From assembly GCA_035461175.1 (NCBI GenBank), contig DATHVR010000112.1:1-12038 (forward strand): 12,038 nt of DNA, written 5' to 3'. Made by a program: the position numbers and the translations under genes. The notes under the pieces are model-generated. The model was not told the DNA's origin, made no database searches, and was given only the letters and a program-made list of their open reading frames with translations. The number at the start of each line of letters is the position of its first letter. Position 1 is the stretch's first letter. Source of the DNA: DATHVR01 sp035461175 (GTDB lineage: Bacteria; Actinomycetota; Acidimicrobiia; Spongiisociales; ZC4RG35). Shown here piece after piece: positions 1 through 5,640 of the stretch.

Positions 1-79
1 CGTTGACGCCCCCACCGCCCACGCCGACCACCTTGATCACGGCCAGGTAACTCCCGGTGTTTCCGGCTCGAGTATTCAT
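1..79 (-). CDS. ftsZ: Cell division protein FtsZ, N-terminal fragment (runs off the left edge)
   Basis: Only the first 26 codons are in the window. The translation starts MNTRAGNTGSYLAVIKVVGV and continues GGGGVN, which is the standard FtsZ opening: a short variable tail, then the first beta strand and the glycine-rich G1 nucleotide loop of the tubulin-like GTPase. FtsZ polymerises at midcell in a GTP-dependent way and recruits the division machinery. The ATG at 79 is supported by a strong GGAGG (85-89) five bases upstream. The gene follows ftsQ in the same direction but after 244 non-coding bases, unlike the tightly packed genes before it, so it probably has its own promoter. The rest of the protein, including the T7 loop and the C-terminal tail, is outside the window. 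Confidence 0.95.
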   Translation of the reverse strand, partial: MNTRAGNTGSYLAVIKVVGVGGGGVN

Positions 80-106
80 GCCAACCTCCAGATCGAATTC
101 GAAGTA

Positions 107-133
107 ACCTGAACCTTTACACAAGGTTTAGGT
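107..133. repeat. Dyad upstream of ftsZ (possible operator or hairpin)
   Basis: On the plus strand the arms are ACCTGAACCTT (107-117) and AAGGTTTAGGT (123-133), separated by five bases. Ten of eleven positions pair. The dyad covers the best -10 candidate for ftsZ, so it could be a repressor site, or a small hairpin in the 5' leader if transcription starts further upstream. I do not recognise it as the site of a known regulator. Confidence 0.5.
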
Positions 134-177
134 CTACGTAAAGCCCATCCGTTTAAGGTTCTAGTACAGGTTCAGGG
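123..177. repeat. Three direct AGGTT-type repeats in the ftsQ-ftsZ gap
   Basis: Related 11-mers occur on the plus strand at 123-133 (AAGGTTTAGGT), 155-165 (AAGGTTCTAGT) and 167-177 (CAGGTTCAGGG). A fourth copy lies inverted at 107-117. Clustered, similarly spaced short repeats directly upstream of a division gene are typical of binding sites for a multimeric regulator. The repeats are imperfect and the region is small, so chance similarity is possible. Confidence 0.4.
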
Positions 178-185
178 TTGTAGAA

Positions 186-250
186 GGAAGCCCCGCCACC
201 GACGGCCGGCAGCGAATATGCCCCCCCATTCCATTCCGATAGGGGCTTCC
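186..250. repeat. 9-bp perfect inverted repeat enclosing a G-rich segment
   Basis: GGAAGCCCC (186-194) is matched exactly by its reverse complement GGGGCTTCC (242-250). The 47 bases between contain a run of seven C on the plus strand (seven G in the transcript) and a tandem ATTCC. In the ftsQ-to-ftsZ transcript this would close a large stem-loop. No T-run follows it, so it is not a classical terminator, and I do not recognise a known riboswitch. Confidence 0.4.
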
Positions 251-257
251 CCGAGGC

Positions 258-305
258 TTTTCGCGCCAGAATTGCGCGCTATGGCGCGCAATTCTGGCGC
301 GAAAA
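258..305. terminator. Perfect 22-bp hairpin just downstream of ftsQ (possible terminator or processing site)
   Basis: Positions 258-279 and 284-305 are perfect reverse complements with a four-base loop (TATG on plus, CATA on minus). The stem starts 18 bases after the ftsQ stop. Its base is four T-A pairs and the rest is mainly GC with an internal AATT block. On either strand the 3' arm ends in AAAA, not a T-run, so this is not a textbook intrinsic terminator. U-less hairpin terminators have been proposed in actinobacteria, and RNase processing, attenuation or a mobile palindromic repeat are alternatives. The structure is certain; the role is inferred. Confidence 0.55.
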
Positions 306-323
306 TCGTTTTCGGTTGGGGAT

Positions 324-1115
324 TCAGGGAGCGGTGGTGTCGGTGCTCCCCTGCTCGGATTCGCCCTCGTCCGTCGGGGCGGCGCCGGGAGGCAGCACGG
401 CGGGCGAGGCCGGAGCCACCACGGTGATGATCGACCCCTCCTCCACCCCCTTTTCGAGGATGGCGGCGGTCACCGCCGCCTTCTCCCCCATGTCGAAGGG
501 ACGACCCAGGCGTACCACGAAGCCCCCCACCCGGGCCTCCAGTCCCTCGCCGGTGGCGAACACCCGCGCCCCCGCCTGCAGTTCCTGGGGAAGGCCGGAC
601 AGAAAGGCGACCGCCCCCTCCACGCCCAAGTCCTCGTCCACCCCCGACCGGACCGAATCGGGGAACTCAGCCACGGGCAGCGATCCCGGACCGTCGACCG
701 ACTCCAGGAGGGTGGCATCGTCGGCCACCACCCACCAGCCCTCGGCGAGCTCGAGGGCAGCGAAGGGAACCCGCTCCTCGATCTCGGCCACGATCCGGGT
801 GGGCCAATCCCGGCCCACCTCCGCAGTCGCCACCCAGGGATCGGCCCGGAGTCGTTCCTGCGCGCCGGCCACATCCACCAGCAGCATGGGGCGACCGGGA
901 ACCACCTCGGAGCGGGCCAGGGCGGCGCCGACATCGACCCGGTCGGCACCGTGCACGACGATCTCGTCGACCGACAGGAAGGGTGACTGGGCAAACCACA
1001 CCAGGCCGCCCAGAAAGGCGACCACCACGAGGAGGCGGACCAGGCGTCCCAGATTGGTCCGGGCCCGGTCCTCGGCCACACGGCGGCGACGCTCGGCCAG
1101 ACGCCGGTCCATCAC
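324..1115 (-). CDS. ftsQ: Cell division protein FtsQ (POTRA-domain divisome protein)
   Basis: A 263-residue bitopic membrane protein of the FtsQ/DivIB family, which links early and late division proteins and controls FtsW-FtsI. The layout is a basic cytoplasmic tail (residues 1-27), one membrane segment (about 26-42), a POTRA domain starting SPFLSVDEIVVHGADRV (about 44-114) with the family pattern DPWVATAEVGRDWPTRI and ERVP, then the FtsQ beta domain to about residue 235. The last 25 residues are a low-complexity tail rich in Pro, Ser, Thr and acidic residues. The start is GTG at 1115, sharing GTGA with the murB stop. The next codon is ATG (1112), which is equally possible, and a GGGGA lies just upstream. 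Its place between murB and ftsZ is classical. Confidence 0.9.
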   Translation of the reverse strand: MMDRRLAERRRRVAEDRARTNLGRLVRLLVVVAFLGGLVWFAQSPFLSVDEIVVHGADRVDVGAALARSEVVPGRPMLLVDVAGAQERLRADPWVATAEVGRDWPTRIVAEIEERVPFAALELAEGWWVVADDATLLESVDGPGSLPVAEFPDSVRSGVDEDLGVEGAVAFLSGLPQELQAGARVFATGEGLEARVGGFVVRLGRPFDMGEKAAVTAAILEKGVEEGSIITVVAPASPAVLPPGAAPTDEGESEQGSTDTTAP

Positions 1116-2020
1116 CGGTCCCCATAGTCGAAGCCGACGAACTGGATCTCGGGCTCGAGAGATATTCCGGTCTCGAGGGCGACCTTCTCCCGGACGGTGT
1201 CGATCAGGCGGCGGACGTCCTCGGCGGTGGCGCCGGGCTCGGCTTCGATGAAGTTGGCATGCCGGGGGGAGACCCGGACCTTGCCCAGTGTGAAGCCCTT
1301 GAGACCCAGGTCATCGATGATCGCTCCGGCGGGTTGCCCGGGGGGATTCTTGAACACCGAACCGGCGTTGAGGGTGCCACCCGGCTGATGATCCCGGCGC
1401 CAGCGCGTGATTCGTTTCATCTCGGCGGCGGCATCTTCCGGCGCCACCGCCACGGTGGCGAAACGGGCCTCCACTACCACTTCCTCGGCGGCGAGGTTGG
1501 AGTGGCGGTACCCGAGGTCGAGGGCAGAGGCGGGGCGGATGTCACACTCGCCGTTGCGCAGATCCACCACCTCGGCGTCGATCAGGACGTCGACCACCTC
1601 CGAACCGAAGCACCCGGCATTCTGGCGGACGGCACCACCAACCGAGCCCGGAACCCCCACACACCACTCCAGGCCACCCCGACCCAGTTCGGCCGCCCGT
1701 CGGGCCAGCCGGGGCAAGGGGAGGGCACCGCCGCCCCGGACCACGCCCTCTTCTCCCGCCTCGAAGCCGGCCAGTCCCGCTCCCAGCCTCACCACCACGC
1801 CCCGGAAGCCGGTATCGGCGATGAGGAGGTTCGATCCCCGGCCGAGGACCAGCACCGGGAGGGGATCCTCGGCCAGGGCGGCGGCGATCGCCTGCAGGTC
1901 TGCGACGGAGGATGCCTCCACCACCAGATCCGCCCTGCCCCCGAGCTTGTAGGTGGACAGCGGGGCCAGTTCGACGTCACGCTGTGCCCGCCCCCGGTCC
2001 ACCAGTACCTCCCAGCTCAT
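1112..2020 (-). CDS. murB: UDP-N-acetylenolpyruvoylglucosamine reductase MurB
   Basis: A 302-residue flavoenzyme that uses NADPH and FAD to reduce UDP-GlcNAc-enolpyruvate to UDP-MurNAc in the cytoplasm, the second committed step of peptidoglycan precursor synthesis. Visible motifs are STYKLGGRAD (22-31), the FAD-binding GRGSNLL (60-66), GVPGSVGGAVRQNAG (122-136), YRHSN (171-175), NAGSVFKNP (218-226) with the catalytic Ser221, and the C-terminal LEPEI with the probable catalytic Glu291. The compact form resembles the type II enzymes of Gram-positives. ATG at 2020 overlaps the murC stop as ATGA but has pyrimidines (ACCTCCCC) where the ribosome site should be. A GTG at 2002, seventh codon, sits five bases after GGGAGG and is a serious alternative start, giving 296 residues. 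Confidence 0.95.
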   Translation of the reverse strand: MSWEVLVDRGRAQRDVELAPLSTYKLGGRADLVVEASSVADLQAIAAALAEDPLPVLVLGRGSNLLIADTGFRGVVVRLGAGLAGFEAGEEGVVRGGGALPLPRLARRAAELGRGGLEWCVGVPGSVGGAVRQNAGCFGSEVVDVLIDAEVVDLRNGECDIRPASALDLGYRHSNLAAEEVVVEARFATVAVAPEDAAAEMKRITRWRRDHQPGGTLNAGSVFKNPPGQPAGAIIDDLGLKGFTLGKVRVSPRHANFIEAEPGATAEDVRRLIDTVREKVALETGISLEPEIQFVGFDYGDR

Positions 2021-2028
2021 GGGGAGGT
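2007..2028. repeat. 7-bp hairpin with the murC stop / murB start in its loop
   Basis: ACCTCCC (2007-2013) pairs perfectly with GGGAGGT (2022-2028) across an eight-base loop. On the minus strand the loop is CATGAGCT and contains the ATGA stop-start overlap. The downstream arm, GGGAGGT, is the only Shine-Dalgarno-like sequence near and would serve the alternative GTG start at 2002, so folding would hide it. Confidence 0.5.
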
Positions 2029-3378
2029 CTCGAGCAAGAGGGCCAGCTCGCCGGCGACCAGGGTGATGTCGCCCGCCCCCATCGTGACCACCAGGTCCCC
2101 GGGGACGACCAGTTCGGCCAGCCGCCCGGCGACGTCGCCCCGGTGCGGCACGTACTCGACACGGGCGGCACCGGAGCGCTGGGCCGCCGATGCCACCAAT
2201 CGCCCCGTAACTCCGGGGATCGGCGATTCACGGGCTCCGTAGACGTCGGTCACCACGACGGCGTCGGCCCCGGCCAGAGCGGCACCGAACTCCCGGTGCA
2301 TGTCCCGGGTACGGGTGTAGAGATGGGGCTGGAACACGGCCCACACCGTTCGGGCCGGGTAACGGGCCGCCTCGTCCAGGGTGGCGGCCACCTCGGTGGG
2401 ATGGTGGGCGTAGTCGTCGATGATCCTGACGCCGGCCACCACTCCCCGGCTCTCGAACCGACGCCTGACGCCGGCGAAGGCAGCCAGACCCTTGGCGGCG
2501 CGCTCGAGGTCCTCGCCCAACTCGCCCAGGAGAGCCAGAGCTCCGGCGGCGTTGCGGGCGAGATGAAAGCCGGGCCGGGGAAGCTCCACCGCCACCGAGC
2601 CGGAGGGACCGGCCAGCCGGAAGCTGCCCCGATCGCCACCGACCTCGAAGTCGTGGATTCGCCACCTGGCTCCCTCCCCCACCCCGTAGGTGAGGGCGGC
2701 GGTGCGCTCGGCGAGGCGGGCCGCTCCCGGGTCGTCCAGGCAGGCGACCACCGGGCCGTCGACGGCGCGTATCACCTTCGCGAAACTCTCCTCGAGGCGG
2801 TCTCCCGACCCGAAATGGTCCATGTGATCCTGTTCCATGTTGGTCACGACCAGACCACGCAGATGGACGTGCTCGAAGGTCCCGAATGCTTCGTCCACCT
2901 CCAACACCAGTCGGGCGCCGGTGCCGAGGTGGGCATTGGTGCCCAACCCCACCATGTCACCTCCCACCACGAACGAAGGATCGTCGCCCCCGGCCCGCAG
3001 CGCGGTTACGAGGAGCGCGGTGGTGGTCGTCTTGCCGTGGGTTCCGGTGGGACCGATCGTCTCCATCGACGCGGTGATTGCCTCCAGCAGGCGGGGGCGC
3101 CGCCATATCTCGATCCCCGCCTCTCGTGCCGCCACCAGTTCGGGGTCGGCGTCGGGGACCGCCGACGAGGCCACCACCAGGTCGGCCCCTCCCACCCGAT
3201 CCGGTCGATGACCCGGCCAGACCTCGGCCCCGGTGTCGGAGAGGAGGTCGAGGACGGCTCCGCCCCGCAGGTCCGAGCCGGTGACACGATGTCCCTGGCC
3301 CACCAGGATCTTGGCCAGCGCGCTCATCCCGGCACCGGCCACTCCGACCAGGTGGATCGACGGTGGGAGGCCGGTCAT
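2017..3378 (-). CDS. murC: UDP-N-acetylmuramate--L-alanine ligase MurC
   Basis: A 453-residue ATP-dependent Mur ligase that adds L-Ala to UDP-MurNAc in the cytoplasm, the first peptide-adding step. Domain 1 begins with the UDP-binding Rossmann motif HLVGVAGAGMSALA (9-22). The central domain has the P-loop GTHGKTTT (112-119), EVDEAFGTF (160-168, family form usually ESDESDGSF, so the second Asp is Phe here) and NMEQDHMDHF (180-189). Then come LARNAAGA (273-280), RRRF (305-308), DDYAHHPTEV (321-330), FQPHLYTRT (349-357) and DVYGARE (378-384), all typical of MurC and not of MurD, MurE or MurF. ATG at 3378 shares ATGA with the murG stop, and GGGAGG lies three bases before it. The 3' end overlaps murB by four bases. 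Length is normal. Confidence 0.96.
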   Translation of the reverse strand: MTGLPPSIHLVGVAGAGMSALAKILVGQGHRVTGSDLRGGAVLDLLSDTGAEVWPGHRPDRVGGADLVVASSAVPDADPELVAAREAGIEIWRRPRLLEAITASMETIGPTGTHGKTTTTALLVTALRAGGDDPSFVVGGDMVGLGTNAHLGTGARLVLEVDEAFGTFEHVHLRGLVVTNMEQDHMDHFGSGDRLEESFAKVIRAVDGPVVACLDDPGAARLAERTAALTYGVGEGARWRIHDFEVGGDRGSFRLAGPSGSVAVELPRPGFHLARNAAGALALLGELGEDLERAAKGLAAFAGVRRRFESRGVVAGVRIIDDYAHHPTEVAATLDEAARYPARTVWAVFQPHLYTRTRDMHREFGAALAGADAVVVTDVYGARESPIPGVTGRLVASAAQRSGAARVEYVPHRGDVAGRLAELVVPGDLVVTMGAGDITLVAGELALLLETSP

Positions 3379-3388
3379 GCGCCTCCCA
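3364..3388. repeat. 8-bp hairpin with the murG stop / murC start in its loop
   Basis: On the plus strand TGGGAGGC (3364-3371) and GCCTCCCA (3381-3388) are perfect reverse complements with a nine-base loop. On the minus strand the 5' arm contains GGGAGG, the murC ribosome binding site, and the loop carries the ATGA overlap. It is the same arrangement in outline as at the next junction, murC-murB. Confidence 0.5.
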
Positions 3389-4454
3389 TTTCGATCAGGG
3401 CGGCGGCGATGGTGTCGGCGGCGTGGGGTCGGGTGAGCGCGGAGGTGGCGGCGGCCATCTTCTCGCGCTGGGCGGGCTGGGACACGAGACCCGAGACCAC
3501 CGTCCCCAGCGTGGCGAGTTGCTCCTCGGGAACGACGATTGCCGCACCCACCTTGGCCAGGGCGGAGGCGTTGGCGGCCTGGTGGCCGGTGGAGCCGAAG
3601 CCGCCCGGCACGAGGATGGCGGGGGTAGCGGTGGCGGTCAGTTCCGCCACAGAACCTCCGGCACGGGCCACCACCAGGTCGCAGGCGGCGAAGAACTCGT
3701 CCATCACGTCACAGAAGTCCAGCACCACCCAGTGATGACCGGAAACCCGGGCGGCGTCGGCCACCTCGTCATAGCCCTGTCCGGCCAGATGCAGGACCTG
3801 GATGGCGGGGCCCTCCCATCCGGCCAGCATCAACACGACAGCCCGGTTGATGGCGCCCGCCCCGAGCGAACCCCCGAACACCCCCACCACCGGAACCCCG
3901 GGATCGAGGCGCCAACGCTCCAGAGCCCGGGGGCGCAGCCGGGACCGGTCGAAGTCGGCCAGGTGACGACGAATGGGGTTCCCCACCCACTTCCCTTTGG
4001 GAAGCCCGGCGGTGGCGGGGAAGGCAATGAAAGCCTCCTGGGCGAAGCGGGCCACGAAACGGTTGGCCAGCCCCGCCTCGGCATTCTGTTCGGCCACGGC
4101 GAGGCCCAGGCCGAGCCGGCGGGCGGCCAGCCCGGCCGGCACCGTCACATACCCACCCATGCCGAGCACCGCCCTCACCCCCCGCTGGTCGAACTCGGCC
4201 CGCATCACCCGTTCGGCCCGGAGAACCACCCGTGGAATGCCGAGGTTGGCCGCGGTCAGGCTGCGAGAGAGGCCGCGCAGTTCCACCGATAGGTAGGGGA
4301 ATCCCGCTTCGGGGTAGACCCGGGCGGCCAGTCGCCGACCGCCCACATAGAGGATGTCGGAACGGTCCACGCCCCGTTCGATCAGGGCCTCGCCCACCGC
4401 CAGCCCGGGATAGACGTGGCCGCCGGTACCGGCGGCGGCGATGGCGAAGGTCAC
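3375..4454 (-). CDS. murG: UDP-GlcNAc:lipid I N-acetylglucosaminyltransferase MurG
   Basis: A 359-residue GT-B glycosyltransferase of family GT28 that transfers GlcNAc to lipid I on the inner membrane face to give lipid II. The N-terminal acceptor domain begins with AAAGTGGHVYPGLAV (6-20) and has GMGGYVTVPAGLAA (98-111) and AEQNAEAGLANR (121-132). The C-terminal donor domain has NPIR (159-162), GGSLGA (194-199), RAGGSVAEL (264-272) and GHQAANA (290-296). The stretch RAGGSVAEL is one residue shorter than the common RAGAxTVAEL form, near the UDP-GlcNAc site. The start is GTG at 4454, sharing GTGA with the ftsW stop; it sits directly before the conserved first strand, and a longer upstream frame would run inside ftsW. 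The stop overlaps murC by ATGA. Confidence 0.95.
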   Translation of the reverse strand: MTFAIAAAGTGGHVYPGLAVGEALIERGVDRSDILYVGGRRLAARVYPEAGFPYLSVELRGLSRSLTAANLGIPRVVLRAERVMRAEFDQRGVRAVLGMGGYVTVPAGLAARRLGLGLAVAEQNAEAGLANRFVARFAQEAFIAFPATAGLPKGKWVGNPIRRHLADFDRSRLRPRALERWRLDPGVPVVGVFGGSLGAGAINRAVVLMLAGWEGPAIQVLHLAGQGYDEVADAARVSGHHWVVLDFCDVMDEFFAACDLVVARAGGSVAELTATATPAILVPGGFGSTGHQAANASALAKVGAAIVVPEEQLATLGTVVSGLVSQPAQREKMAAATSALTRPHAADTIAAALIEMGGA

Positions 4455-5608
4455 CGGTTCCCGCCCTGCTGGCTGATGTTGACCAGGACGCCCAAGGCCG
4501 CCATCGAGGCGACCAGGGCGGTGCTGCCGAAGCTGATGAAGGGCAGGGCGATGCCGGTGATGGGCATGACGCCGAGCACACCGCCAATGTTGATCAGGGC
4601 CTGGAAGACGAGCCAGGCGGTGATCCCCGCCGCCAGCATCCGGCCGAACAGGTCGGGTGCCCGGCTGCTCACCATCCATCCGGCCACGGCCAGAACCCCG
4701 AACAAGGCGATCACGGTCATGGCCCCGACCAGACCGGTCTCCTCGCCGATGATGGCGAAGATGAAGTCGGTGTGGGCATTGGGGAGATAGAACCAGCGGG
4801 CCCGGCTGGCTCCCAGCCCCACCCCGAAGAGCCCGCCATCGCCGAGGGCGTAGTAGCCCTGCACCAGCTGGTAGCCCTCGCTGGAGGCGTTCGACCACGG
4901 ATCGAGGAACCCCACGATCCGCTCCATCCGGTACTCGGCCAGGAGGGCGAGTGCCGTGGCCGCCAGCACCCCGCCCAGTCCCAGCAGGATCACCTTGGTG
5001 GCCGGGGCCGGGCTCACCCACAGCACCACCATCGCCGCCGAGCCGATCAGGATCGTGGTGCCGAGGTCGGGCTGGAACATGAGAAGCCCGGCCACCGAGC
5101 CGACCACGAACAGGACCGGGGTGAGGAAGTGGGCCCAGGTGCGGAGATTGGAGGCCTTGCGCTCCATCAGGAGGGCGAGCAGGGCGATCACGGAGAACTT
5201 GGCCAGTTCCGAGGGCTGGAAGTTGAAGCCTCCGGCCACGATCCAGCGCTGGGCCCCGCCCCGGGTGGTCCCCATGATCAGTACCGCCACCAGGGCAACC
5301 AGGGTGACGAGGTAGAGCGGCAAAGCGGCCCGGCGGTAGAAGCGGTAGGGAATCCGGCTGGCCACCAGCATTGCCACCAGGCCGATTCCGACCCCGATCA
5401 GCTGACGCTTGAAGAAGTGGAAACGGTCCGCCGCCTGGTCGATGCCCACCGTCGACGAGGCCGACATCGTCTCGCCCAGACCGATCACGACCAGCACCAC
5501 CGCCACCAGCAGCAACACGGTCGAGGTGCGGTTGTTGGAGCGGACCCGCTCGGCCCGCACCCGGGCGGCGGTGCGGATCCGGGCGATGGAAGTGACATTG
5601 GTGGTCAT
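4451..5608 (-). CDS. ftsW: Septal peptidoglycan glycosyltransferase FtsW (SEDS family)
   Basis: A 385-residue polytopic membrane protein of the SEDS family. FtsW polymerises lipid II into glycan strands at the septum, in complex with the transpeptidase FtsI. After a basic cytoplasmic tail (1-28) there are about ten hydrophobic segments. Family motifs are GGAQRWI (117-123), FQPSELAK (130-137), FQPDLGTT (178-185), GYQLVQGYYALGDGGLFGVG (245-264), LPNAHTDFIFAIIGEE (275-290) with the putative catalytic Asp281, and PITGIALPFISFGST (349-363). Its place between murD and murG argues for FtsW over RodA. ATG at 5608 has GAGGGGG eight bases upstream. The frame stays open further upstream into murD, but that extension has no SEDS features. 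The stop overlaps murG by GTGA. Confidence 0.94.
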   Translation of the reverse strand: MTTNVTSIARIRTAARVRAERVRSNNRTSTVLLLVAVVLVVIGLGETMSASSTVGIDQAADRFHFFKRQLIGVGIGLVAMLVASRIPYRFYRRAALPLYLVTLVALVAVLIMGTTRGGAQRWIVAGGFNFQPSELAKFSVIALLALLMERKASNLRTWAHFLTPVLFVVGSVAGLLMFQPDLGTTILIGSAAMVVLWVSPAPATKVILLGLGGVLAATALALLAEYRMERIVGFLDPWSNASSEGYQLVQGYYALGDGGLFGVGLGASRARWFYLPNAHTDFIFAIIGEETGLVGAMTVIALFGVLAVAGWMVSSRAPDLFGRMLAAGITAWLVFQALINIGGVLGVMPITGIALPFISFGSTALVASMAALGVLVNISQQGGNR

Positions 5609-5640
5609 GGCGAAGTCCCCCTCGTCGACTGATTCATCAT
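5605..5640 (-). CDS. Possible 11-codon coupling ORF between murD and ftsW
   Basis: In the 28-base gap between murD and ftsW there is a frame ATG ATG AAT CAG ... CCA TGA encoding MMNQSTRGTSP. Its ATG overlaps the murD stop as ATGA (5640-5637) and its TGA overlaps the ftsW ATG as ATGA (5608-5605). A strong GGAGGAG (5649-5643) lies two bases before the ATG. The same four-base overlap joins most other genes here, so this short frame may carry terminating ribosomes from murD to ftsW. It is too short to judge as a protein, and no function is claimed for the peptide. Confidence 0.3.
   Translation of the reverse strand: MMNQSTRGTSP

Larger units (their letters stand above)
101..180 (-). promoter_or_regulatory. 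Probable ftsZ promoter/control region
   Basis: This 80-base stretch has 35 G or C (44%), far below the coding DNA around it, and lies 22 bases or more upstream of the ftsZ start. The best-spaced promoter-like pair I can find on the minus strand is TTTACG (142-137) and TAAAGG (119-114), 17 bases apart. Both are poor matches to a housekeeping consensus, so the exact promoter is unproven. The stretch also holds several AGGTT-type repeats and a dyad that overlaps the proposed -10 element. A promoter here would let ftsZ be made independently of the upstream cell wall genes, as is known for many dcw clusters. Confidence 0.45.

Noticed and set aside
258..305. tRNA or small structured RNA gene at the large hairpin
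   Set aside because: It is one simple perfect stem-loop, with no cloverleaf, no T-arm and no CCA.
218..427. 69-codon plus-strand frame across the ftsQ-ftsZ gap
   Set aside because: It runs through the 22-bp hairpin and into antisense ftsQ, has no ribosome site, and its product is Arg/Pro-rich noise.
983..2242. 419-codon plus-strand frame opposite murB
   Set aside because: Low-complexity shadow of murB, with no domain or ribosome site of its own.
1912..3735. 607-codon open frame on the plus strand opposite murC
   Set aside because: It is antisense to clear MurC and MurB motifs, is rich in Gly, His and Arg, and resembles no family. Long antisense frames are expected in high-GC genes.
4455..5021. 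Longer N-terminus for MurG
   Set aside because: The extension is inside ftsW. The conserved GTGGH segment begins nine residues after the GTG at 4454.
4232..5632. 466-codon plus-strand frame opposite ftsW and murG
   Set aside because: Very rich in Gly, His, Asp and Gln, a typical antisense translation of a membrane-protein gene.
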